Of a stretch of DNA of 64,000 nucleotides, positions 1 to 8,300 are shown in pieces. Both the position numbers and the translations under genes were made by a program. The DNA lies in assembly GCA_023212725.1 (NCBI GenBank), contig JALBYF010000009.1:248001-312000 (forward strand), in the 5' to 3' direction. The notes below the pieces were generated by a model that searched no databases, had not been told where the DNA came from, and saw nothing but the letters and a program-made list of their open reading frames with translations. How positions within the stretch are numbered: the first letter of the stretch is position 1; the number at the start of each line of letters is the position of its first letter. Origin of the DNA: Tranzscheliella williamsii. Its lineage: Eukaryota; Basidiomycota; Ustilaginomycetes; Ustilaginales; Ustilaginaceae.

Positions 1-1980
1 ACGGTAACGGAATACATGGAAGACATGATCGTCCGTGGGTTGCGAGACCTCTCGCCCGTGATGCTCTCGTCGTCCCTTCAGACGGCGTTCAACCTGGGTA
101 CGCTGCCGTCGCTTGTTCGCGATCTTCTCTTCGATCTGACCGAGGTAGTCAAGGAGCGGATCGCGGCGGCGTTTGACATGGCGGCGCTAGCCGAGCAGCT
201 GGGTTTCAAGGAGCCTAGCATCGGCAGCAGTGGCGAACCCACAAGTAGCTATTCTACCTTCCGCAGCGGCCGGTGGGCCAACCAGGACAGCAGCGCCAAT
301 CAACAGCAGCAACAGCTCTCCCAACAGAGCCAGTGGGCAAGCGCCGTCTGGAAGCGCCTGGAAACCGTCATTGTCGTCGAGATGGGCGCGGTGTGCAGCA
401 AAGTCTACCTGCTCGAAAGGGTGCTCAAGCTGAAGAGCGACTCGGAGACGGGCGTCAACTTTCTCAGTGCGGCGCTGGACGTGCTGGGCGACAAGCCGAG
501 CTATACGTTCTGGCTCACCTTTGCGCAGAGCTTTCGCACGCAGTGCGATGCGGCGCGCGGCCGGTCGCCACTGTTGGGGCAGCTGCTGACGACGGGGCTG
601 TCTGCGGCGCGGGCGGGCGGAGGCCAGGAGGGGCAGGACGGGGCGGGGTATCCGCGGCTGGTGCGCATCTTCCACGAGTTCTTTGCCAAGGTGTCGGTCT
701 ACACGGACACGCACTACTCGGACGGGGCGCAGAGTCCCGAGACGGTGATTCTGCTGCGGGCGCTGCAGCCGCTGGAGGCGGTGTATGTGGAGCGGGCGAC
801 GGCAGGGCTGGGCGCTGCGGCACAGGGGGTGGGGGTGGCGCGGGGGGCGCGCGCGGCGCTGACGGGCGGGGATGCGGAGGTGCTGGTGCGGATGGCGGCG
901 AACCTGGTGGACGCGAGCCGGTTCGACGCGCTGCTGTCGCGCGCAGTGGTGGACCGGGTGGCGGGCGTGCTGGACGCGATGGCCGAGCGGATCGGCGAGC
1001 TGGCCGACTGGGGCCCGGCAGCGTACACGCTGACGGCGGGAGCGTACGATGCGACCCCGGCGCAGGTGTGGAATGCTGGGCTGGCGGTCTTCGCCGGCGT
1101 GCTTGCGCACGGCCTGGCAGAGGTGGCGCGCGAAACGGCCGGCAGCTACGCAGCATCCAAGCTGGCAGCGCTGTCGGAGCGCATGGCGACAGTCGGAGAG
1201 GGGTTGGTGGCACCGCTGGTCGCCCACATCCGCACCCACCTCGCCGTGTCGATGAACAAGGTGCATGCCCGGCTGGGGCGCGGTGCGGCGGAGCGGACGC
1301 GTGGCGGCGTCAGTCTCGACGCAACCTCGGGCGCGTCCGGCTACATGGTCGAGGTGTGCAACGCGCTGGCGTACGTCCACGAGCGGCTCCTGCCGCTCTA
1401 CGCCACGGCCGCGCGCGTCGACATGGCCGCCAACCTGGCAGCATACACCGTCGATGTGTTCCTCGTGCACGCCTCGCTGCTCCCGCTCAGCGCCGCCGCG
1501 GACCAGACCAAGCTGCAGCTCGCCACCGACATCACCGAGCTCGACTTTGCCCTCACCCAGCTCGTCGCCGGCCTCCCGCCCGCCCGCGCCGCCCAGCTCG
1601 CCAGCTCGCTCGCGCCACGTCCACCCAGCTTGGACTGCCTCCGCCTCTTCCGCCGCTTCCTCTTCCTCACACCCCCCGAGATCCACGCGCAGGCTGCAGC
1701 CGCCGTCCCGGACAACCCCACACTCCGCCTCCCCCCCCTCCTTCCCCTCCACCATCTCGCCGCCCAACACAGCCTACCGCCCCTCTTCCGCGCGCTCGCA
1801 ATCCCACACAACCCCCCAAGCCACGCAGACTACGTCGCCGCCGTCCTCACCCAGTCCGCCGCGGGCAACAGCTCAACCCTCCTCGCCACCCTGTTCGACG
1901 CCGTCGACGCCGCACACCCCGACACGGCCACCGCAGAAACGCTCGGCGCACTCCGTGCGCATGCGCTCCCACATACCTAG
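1..1980 (+). CDS. COG5: Conserved oligomeric Golgi complex subunit 5, 3' part
   Basis: Partial gene: the frame is open from base 1, so the 5' end lies outside the window; about 659 C-terminal residues are visible. COG5 belongs to lobe B of the COG tethering complex, which captures retrograde vesicles at the Golgi. The segment LQTAFNLGTLPSLVRDLLFDL and the following stretch (FWLTFAQSF, YPRLVRIFHEFF, ETVILLRALQPLEAVYVERA) look like the helical COG5 core. The C-terminal third is rich in Ala and Leu. Codon choice changes sharply: G-ending codons dominate at about 590-1100 and C-ending codons after about 1400. The stop lies 119 bp from the stop of the convergent DCD1 gene. Assignment is by recognition of the family, not by search. 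Confidence 0.85.
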   Translation, partial: TVTEYMEDMIVRGLRDLSPVMLSSSLQTAFNLGTLPSLVRDLLFDLTEVVKERIAAAFDMAALAEQLGFKEPSIGSSGEPTSSYSTFRSGRWANQDSSANQQQQQLSQQSQWASAVWKRLETVIVVEMGAVCSKVYLLERVLKLKSDSETGVNFLSAALDVLGDKPSYTFWLTFAQSFRTQCDAARGRSPLLGQLLTTGLSAARAGGGQEGQDGAGYPRLVRIFHEFFAKVSVYTDTHYSDGAQSPETVILLRALQPLEAVYVERATAGLGAAAQGVGVARGARAALTGGDAEVLVRMAANLVDASRFDALLSRAVVDRVAGVLDAMAERIGELADWGPAAYTLTAGAYDATPAQVWNAGLAVFAGVLAHGLAEVARETAGSYAASKLAALSERMATVGEGLVAPLVAHIRTHLAVSMNKVHARLGRGAAERTRGGVSLDATSGASGYMVEVCNALAYVHERLLPLYATAARVDMAANLAAYTVDVFLVHASLLPLSAAADQTKLQLATDITELDFALTQLVAGLPPARAAQLASSLAPRPPSLDCLRLFRRFLFLTPPEIHAQAAAAVPDNPTLRLPPLLPLHHLAAQHSLPPLFRALAIPHNPPSHADYVAAVLTQSAAGNSSTLLATLFDAVDAAHPDTATAETLGALRAHALPHT

Positions 1981-2087
1981 CTTCCGCCGATTCTCTACCA
2001 CAGACCGAGAATGCCACTGGCTTGGCCTGCCGCGTTTGCATTTCTTGTCGCAGTTTCGGTTCGGTTATGTGCAGAGGGGCGGGACAA

Positions 2088-2098
2088 GGGGGGGGGGG
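2088..2098. repeat. G11 homopolymer in the convergent COG5/DCD1 gap
   Basis: Eleven consecutive G on the top strand, ending one base before the stop codon of DCD1 (which reads leftward from 3341 to 2100). It lies in the DCD1 3' UTR, where the transcript would carry C11. Likely variable in length between strains and prone to sequencing error. Confidence 0.8.
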
Positions 2099-2099
2099 T

Positions 2100-3341
2100 T
2101 CAAGAGTCGAGGTGGAACTGGCGGATCTCGACGCCGGCGTCGCGGAAGATGGCTTTGGTGCGGGCGTCCATGGAGTACTCGAGCTGGTAGACGACGCGCT
2201 GGATGCCGGTCTGGATGATTTTGACGGCGCAGCGGAGGCAGGGGCAGGTGTTGCAGTACATGGTAGCGCCTGCGGTCTTGTGGCGTCCGGCCTCGAGCAG
2301 GGCGTTTTCCTCGGCGTGCAGACAGAGGCACTCGTCCAGGTTCTGGCCGCACGCGCTCGGCTTGCCGCCCGGCGCGGCGAGCGTGTTGTTGCAGCGCGAA
2401 CAGCCGCCCTGGTTGCAGTTGCGCAGCCCCGACGGCGTCCCGTTGTACCCGGTCGCCAGGATCCGGTTCGACGCCACCAGCACCGCCCCCACCCGCCGCT
2501 TCATGCAGTTCGACCGCAGCGACGCCAGATTGCACAGCTTGAGAAAGTACGTCTCCCACCCCGGCCGCAGCCGCTCTTCGGAAACGAGGTTGAGCGCCGA
2601 GAGCTGCGCATGCAGCGTAGCAAGATCCCTGCTACTGTTCACTACACTCAGCTGGCAGTACCGCTTCAGACTGGACAGGCAAGCCGCGCTTGGCGGCGGC
2701 GGCAGCGGCGGGTCGGAGGCGATCGAGAGGCCAGACAAGCTGCGGGCGATATTCCCGGAACTGCGCGACGAGGCGGCCGTCGGCGGGGGCCGGTAGCCGG
2801 ACTGAGAGGCAGCATTCTCGGCCGGTGCCAGCTGGTCCGTGCTGCCGAAGGAGACAGCATCATCAAGCTCGACAAACGAAGCCAGCTCGAACGCGCCGTA
2901 CTTGGCCTGAAAACGGGTCCACCGGAGGTGCAGCGGGGCGTCTACCTCGACAGAGAGGAAGAAGGGCCGCTTCGCAAACGCATCGACGTCGGCTGCAGAG
3001 ACCAAGTCAAGCGTCACGAAGCGCTGATCCCACCGGTCCGTGACATAGTCCAGCATCAGCTTGGGATCGGTGAACGTCTTGACCTGTTCTCCTAACGATG
3101 TAGGGCGCTGGTGAACTGAAACGCCATTGATATGCGCAGCACCAGATAAGGAGGAATCATAGGTTTGCTTGAGAAGAGACTGTCTGCGCCTGGAGTGGTC
3201 GGAGATGGACGAAGAGGAAGCGGAAGAGGAGGACGCCTGGGGAGCTTCCAGCAAGAGCAGAACGAATCCATGTTCCGAGGCGAGGTACTCTGCGACGGCC
3301 GTCTTGCCTGCGCCGGGCGGCCCCGTCAAGGCGATCAGCAT
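2100..3341 (-). CDS. DCD1: Deoxycytidylate (dCMP) deaminase
   Basis: 413 aa. Converts dCMP to dUMP, the substrate of thymidylate synthase. The C-terminal catalytic domain has the zinc deaminase signature: HAEENALLEAGR (His ligand and catalytic Glu) followed by CNTCPCLRC (two Cys ligands). An extra Cys cluster (CNQGGCSRC) and the GYNG segment are also typical of dCMP deaminases. The N-terminus carries a P-loop, GPPGAGKT at residues 7-14, as in longer fungal DCD1 proteins, which have a nucleotide-kinase-like N-terminal region; human dCMP deaminase lacks it. A Ser-rich linker around residues 35-55 and another near 190-220 explain the length. The start is the ATG at 3341, directly before the P-loop strand. 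No intron is needed. It diverges from the Myb-like gene and converges on COG5. Confidence 0.93.
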   Translation of the reverse strand: MLIALTGPPGAGKTAVAEYLASEHGFVLLLLEAPQASSSSASSSSISDHSRRRQSLLKQTYDSSLSGAAHINGVSVHQRPTSLGEQVKTFTDPKLMLDYVTDRWDQRFVTLDLVSAADVDAFAKRPFFLSVEVDAPLHLRWTRFQAKYGAFELASFVELDDAVSFGSTDQLAPAENAASQSGYRPPPTAASSRSSGNIARSLSGLSIASDPPLPPPPSAACLSSLKRYCQLSVVNSSRDLATLHAQLSALNLVSEERLRPGWETYFLKLCNLASLRSNCMKRRVGAVLVASNRILATGYNGTPSGLRNCNQGGCSRCNNTLAAPGGKPSACGQNLDECLCLHAEENALLEAGRHKTAGATMYCNTCPCLRCAVKIIQTGIQRVVYQLEYSMDARTKAIFRDAGVEIRQFHLDS

Positions 3342-3948
3342 GCTCCGATGGAGGCCGGCCGCGCAAAAGGGGGCAGATCAGCCGAGATGATGACACAGGC
3401 AGAGGTGTCTGCTGCAGGCAGGGAGGTCGCTCGCAAGAGTAAGGTGAGGATGAGTGTCTTTCTGATGAGACATTTGATGGATCGGCCACACGCTACTCTA
3501 CGCGTAGCCTCGCGCGTCGTCCTCCGCCCTAACAGCAGACATTCCTAGCGGACCTAACAGACCCGATGGAACTGTGACTCCCACTGACTCCACTTTTCTG
3601 AACTCCGACTCAAGTCAGGTGAAATTGCGAAACGGGTTGCGAAACCTGACAGCTCGAACAAGACCGTCCGAGGCAGAATGCCAGAGGAAACGTCCATCTG
3701 AGCTGATCTCAGACGCGCATGAACTAACTTTGGCTACGACTTGGATCGCGTCGAGAGGCTTTTTCTCACACTCGCAGCCAACAAGCGCCCAGGTAGGTCC
3801 TGTTTCGAAATGGCTGACTGCGCTGCATAGTCTCGTGCTGGAACGAGCACGCGCTGGTCGATTGCATGTCATCTCCAAGACAAACGTGGGCGTGCTTTGC
3901 TTCGCACTTGTACTTGTTACCATTACCCTGCTTTTGCCCCGCGTCGGC
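3342..3948. promoter_or_regulatory. Divergent intergenic region, DCD1 / Myb-like gene
   Basis: 607 bp between the DCD1 start and the preferred start of the Myb-like gene; presumably holds both promoters. An open frame of the Myb-like gene extends back to 3574, but only through a non-ATG codon and with no recognisable protein content, so I treat it as leader. No clear TATA box or known motif was recognised. Confidence 0.4.
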
Positions 3949-4995
3949 ATGGCGTGCATACGTGCAAGGATGTCATCTTCACCAGAGCTCGTCTTGACCA
4001 ACCGCAAGCGGCGGTATCCGCTTGCCTCGGTGGAGCCGCCGAAGAACAGGCATACGGACGGGCGAGCGCCAACGGCAGCGTCGGCGGCCGCGGCTCTGCG
4101 CAAACGCAACGCTCAGTGGACACGAGTCGACTACGAAGACCTGGTGCGCGCCATGGAGGAGCACAATCCGTTTGCCGTCGCCAACGTTCAGCCTGACATC
4201 GACCTAAGGTGGCAGATGGTGGTCAACCAGATCAACCATGCGCTGCTTCGACGCAACAAGCCGCCGCGCACCTTGGACGGTATCCAGAAAAAGTGGCGCA
4301 GGATAGCCAAGGCGTATGAGGAGGGCTTGAATCTCAAGACACGCGGTGCCCGCGCCATCCAACTCTCGTCCGAAGCTGGGCGGACGATTGACGATTTAAT
4401 GTGGCTAGAGGAAAACTACCATCGCGACCGCGCGTTGCGGAAGGGGCCGGTGGCGGGGGGTCTCCAGCCGGCGGAGGGCGCGGAGGTAGGGGGTCTCCAG
4501 CCGGCGGAGGGCGCGGAGGTAGGGGGCCCGGGGGAATCGCGGCCGTTTACCGTGGCCAAGGTGGGCAGGCAGATTTCTGCGGCTGCAGACGAGGCGTCGA
4601 CGAGCGAGGTGGCGACGTCCGATTGCATGGGGTGGGGGCGCGAGGTGGCAGAGGTGCCCGCGGCGCTCATGGCCCCGCTTGAGCGGCTGAGCCGCAAGAT
4701 GCTCCGCGACCGCACCAAGATGCTCGAGGCGATGGACGTCCAGCGCGACATTATGGCGCTCAACAACACCGCCATGAGCGTCCAGCTCGACCGCGCCACC
4801 TCCCTCTCCGCCACCCATGCCGACGCCCTCCCCGCCCTCCACCACCGCCTCGCCCGCATCGAGGCAGACAACGCCTCCATCCTCGCCACCCTCCGAGACC
4901 TCGCCGCAGCCGTCAAATCCCCCGCCCACCACCCCTCCCCCGGCCCAGTCCGAAAAAGCCCCCGTATCCGCCCCACACCATCCCGCAAGCACTAG
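3949..4995 (+). CDS. Myb/SANT-like (trihelix type) DNA-binding protein
   Basis: 348 aa from the ATG at 3949 (a second in-frame ATG is at 3970); the frame extends upstream only through a GTG codon, so I chose the first ATG. Residues about 45-150 form a Myb/SANT-like helical domain: WTRVDYEDLVRAMEEH, then WQMVVNQINHALL, then TLDGIQKKWRRIAKAYEEG, a spacing typical of trihelix-like DNA-binding domains. This is followed by an 11-residue tandem repeat (GLQPAEGAEVG, two copies) and a C-terminal helical region with MLRDRTKMLEAMDVQRDIMALN, possibly a coiled coil for dimerisation. The last 40 residues are Pro-rich and basic. Function unknown; a transcription factor or a protein derived from a transposase-associated Myb-like domain are both possible. 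Codons switch from G-ending to C-ending at about 4720. Confidence 0.65.
   Translation: MACIRARMSSSPELVLTNRKRRYPLASVEPPKNRHTDGRAPTAASAAAALRKRNAQWTRVDYEDLVRAMEEHNPFAVANVQPDIDLRWQMVVNQINHALLRRNKPPRTLDGIQKKWRRIAKAYEEGLNLKTRGARAIQLSSEAGRTIDDLMWLEENYHRDRALRKGPVAGGLQPAEGAEVGGLQPAEGAEVGGPGESRPFTVAKVGRQISAAADEASTSEVATSDCMGWGREVAEVPAALMAPLERLSRKMLRDRTKMLEAMDVQRDIMALNNTAMSVQLDRATSLSATHADALPALHHRLARIEADNASILATLRDLAAAVKSPAHHPSPGPVRKSPRIRPTPSRKH
4461..4526 (+). repeat. 33-bp tandem repeat, two copies, in the Myb-like gene
   Basis: Two adjacent 33-bp units starting at 4461 and 4494, nearly identical, encoding 11 residues each (GLQPAEGAEVG). The period is a multiple of 3, so copy-number change keeps the frame. 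The high identity suggests a recent duplication. Confidence 0.85.
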
Positions 4996-5313
4996 CCGCT
5001 TCATGCAAACACAGCTGCTTTACGCTGCAACTCGGCCGGTCGGCCATGATATCTTCTCTTCCCGCTAGAGAACTCAATTCGGACCGCACTCCAAGCATTC
5101 TCAACCGAGCAACGGCAGAGCAGCGACGCCGTGAGCACCTCTACGGACAAATTCATTTGATTGATGATGTGTCAATTGATAGTGATGTGACCTGCTAACA
5201 GATTGTCGCCGCAGATTGGATGAACTCAAAAAACGGAGAGGCGCGAGCGAGAAATGCACGGGAGACACGAAAGACGGAGGGCTGGACAGCAGGCGGTCGA
5301 TGCCCGATGGTCG
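4996..5313. other. Convergent intergenic gap
   Basis: 318 bp between the stops of the Myb-like gene and the convergent hydrolase-like gene. No gene, repeat or RNA was seen. It should hold both 3' UTRs. Confidence 0.5.
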
Positions 5314-8300
5314 CTACAGCTTGGAGTTCTTGCCGCTAGACACGGCAGTGCTGGAGGGTTGCTCGGGCGCCCGGGCCTGGGGTGCGTCGTGGGCGGCCGC
5401 GCCCTGGATGTCCGGCGGCGCGATGCTGCGCATGGGCGCAAGTCGCCACTGCAAGTCCTTCAGCGTCTTCGACTTCGGATCGGGCCGCCACTCCTCGTAG
5501 CTAAGCAGCAGATTGAGTATGTCTTCGGCAAAAAGACTGCGGACGTGCTTGTCTTCAAAGAGCCCGCGCAACGACCACGGCAGCTCGTACGGGTTCCACC
5601 GCTGAGCTTCGAAATTCTCCGAAACGAGCAGCGGTGCAGACGCAGACGAATTCGCGGCTACTGCCTGTTGCGTTGCCGTCGAGCGTGAATGCCGCGAGGG
5701 GGGATCAGCTGTGTGCGGTGCATGACCAGGGACAAGAGTGGGCTCCGACAGCGGATGGGTGACTTCGAACAAATAGCGAGTGGCTAGGTCGTACACCGCC
5801 CGTTCCTCATAGACGTTTGAATGGCCACGCCCGCCGTACAGGCTTCCTGCGACGCTCGCAGACAGCAGTGTCAGTAGATTGTGGTCGTTGAGCCCAGCGT
5901 TGCGCACCGCTACGCAGAGGACCAGCAGGTTAGTCAGGAAGTCCACCTTGGGGAACACCTGGCCGTCGATATAGAGTGCTCGTAGAATCGACGGGTGGTT
6001 GTTGCTAGAGTTGAGGGCCGAGTAGATCGGCACCACATTGTCGTCGGTCGAGCCGACATAGACGCACTTGGTGCCAGCATCAAGGATGATCTTGAGCGCC
6101 GCTGTGTAGTGCTGCGCTACTGCCGTGCTGGAAGATTGAAACTCAAACAGCTCCTTCGCCGCCGCTGTCTCAAAGTAGTTGATATAGCTGGTAGTTACTG
6201 ACGATTTGAGATGAGCAAAGGGCCCATGATGGATGCCACACATCGCCAGCAAGCAGATCCGAGTGCGATCGGCTTGGACATGGCGTTGCTCTATCAGTCT
6301 GGCCAGCAACTGAGTGGCGACAATGGCGCCTTGCGAGTGCGACGAGAGGAAAAGCGCATCGGCTTGCTTCAAGGCGTCAACCCAGCTCGCCCGGCTGATC
6401 AGTTCGGAAAAGAGTCTGTCGACACGGTCGGCTACTTTACCGTCACCTTGCAGCGATATGATAGTGATGGCTTCCGGATTCAGCTCCAAGCCGGCTTCCA
6501 AGAAATGTCGGCGAATGGACTCGGTCTGCATGGTTGCAAACTTGGCCGATGTCCCGGTCGGCTCTCCAATCATTGTTTTGAAGATGCTCTGAGAGAACCA
6601 GCCGTGAACCCCGATGACCACAATCCGCCCGATTCCCGCCGTACCCTTCGCCTGTGCGCGGTCGTGCAGTCCGACAGCCGGCCAAGCTCGAGGTAGGCGC
6701 TGAGCCAGTTCGGCAACTTCTTTCAGCGCCTTCTCTACGCCTTTGTCCTTGCTGGACCCCTGACCGGTAGCTTTGGCTTTTCCGGCCAAGTGCTGGGTCG
6801 AGCGCTTCTTTGATAGGACGCCCCCCTTGTTCGCAGCACTGGACGAACCGGTCAAGGCATCTTCCCCGTAGGTGGAAAATCGGGTGGGTCGCTTCATCCG
6901 TTCAAAGTCGGGCACTTTGCTAAAGAGGTAGGTATTGACTGCGCTGAGCGTTCGCTCTAGCATGCTGACTTTGGGAGGCCACATTCTAGGTGCACGTTCG
7001 AAGGTGTCGTCAAAGGAGGGTAAGACCAGATTGGGGACGGTCCGGTTGGATAGATCTTGTGTGGTACTCGTGGGTGTGGAAGGACGGCTTCTGGAGGGGT
7101 CAGTGCTGTCGGGTCTAAGGCCCCTGGCGTCTTTCTCGGAGGCAGTAACGGCCCTGGGTGTTGTGGACAAGCTCGAATGCGCGGCATCTTGACGCTTCGC
7201 CTTGCCAAGAACAATACCTGAGGCAGCCGTGGCGTTTGCTGCCTTAGTGAGAGCAACTTTACCTAGATTCTTAGCACTGTCTTTGCTCGTCGAAAGCGGT
7301 GTCGCAGTCTTAGTATTGTCTCCGCCATGAACCGAGGAAGCGCGTGATCCTGTCGCACTACTGCCACCAACGGAATTTGGCGCTAGCTTTCCTAGTTTCG
7401 TGCCTTTGTCTTTCTCTGTGATGTCAGTGGGCTCCGTTGCAGCAGATTGAAGATTGGACGGTCGGGTATCTCGACGCTTGAGTTTCTGGTCAGACGAATG
7501 TGGCCGGACGGCGTATTCCATATCACTGATGTCCATCACCTCTGTCTCACCATCATTCTTGATCCTTTCTGGCATCTTCCTCGGCAGGTTAGCACTACGA
7601 GATCCGAAGAACTTGATCCAGCCCGAACGCGTGGATTCATTGAGAAGCACTTTTTGGGCATCCATCGGTAGGGAAGGGAATTCACGCGCGAGAGCATCGG
7701 CCTTGACTTGCTCTGCTGGCGTACGGGAAGGCGAGGAAGGTGCTGGTGGAGGATCTGGCCGAGCTGCACCGACGTCTTGGCCTGCTGAATCAGCTTCAGC
7801 ATCATCCACGGCATGTGTCGACTGCTGCTGCTGCGGCTGCTGAGCATCATACACCCAAGTCGGAACCCAGCTGGCAAGGTAGGAAGAATAAGTCCACGAT
7901 CCGCTCCCCGAATTCGCGTTAAGACTGGCATCCGGCACGGCGTCGATGTCCATGGGCTGAGCAGGACTCGAACTTGTCTCTGGAGGAGCAACAGCAGCCG
8001 AGGCAGCCGAAGGGACATTGGTATGAGGTGTCTCCGGCTGCTCATCCGCAGTATCAGATTCGATGGGACCGGCTCGTGCCGCAGACCCGCTCCAAAGGTT
8101 CCATCTCCAAGTACCGCTTTTGTCTCTGTCGTTGGCACCGCTGGGCACGGGAGGGTATGAAGGCTCACTTCTCGTGCTTTCCAGCGGCGCTTGGTCGTTC
8201 CTTCCTACAGCTGATTGATCTGGATGAGATGGAGGCTGGAGCTGGAGCTCGACGGCGGGAGGTATTCCAGCGTCATTCCAAACCGGTCCAGCTGTCGGCA

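Noticed and set aside
187..1770. Long 527-codon open frame antisense to COG5
   Set aside because: It is a product of high GC content and skewed codon use in COG5; the translation is rich in Arg, His, Glu and Gly with no domain.
273..3095. 940-codon open frame on the plus strand across the COG5/DCD1 junction
   Set aside because: It lies out of frame with COG5 and antisense to DCD1; low-complexity Ala, Arg and Pro composition marks it as a shadow.
3793..3830. Possible 38-nt leader intron before the Myb-like gene (GTAGGT...CTGAC...TAG)
   Set aside because: Shorter than normal fungal introns and it would affect only untranslated sequence.
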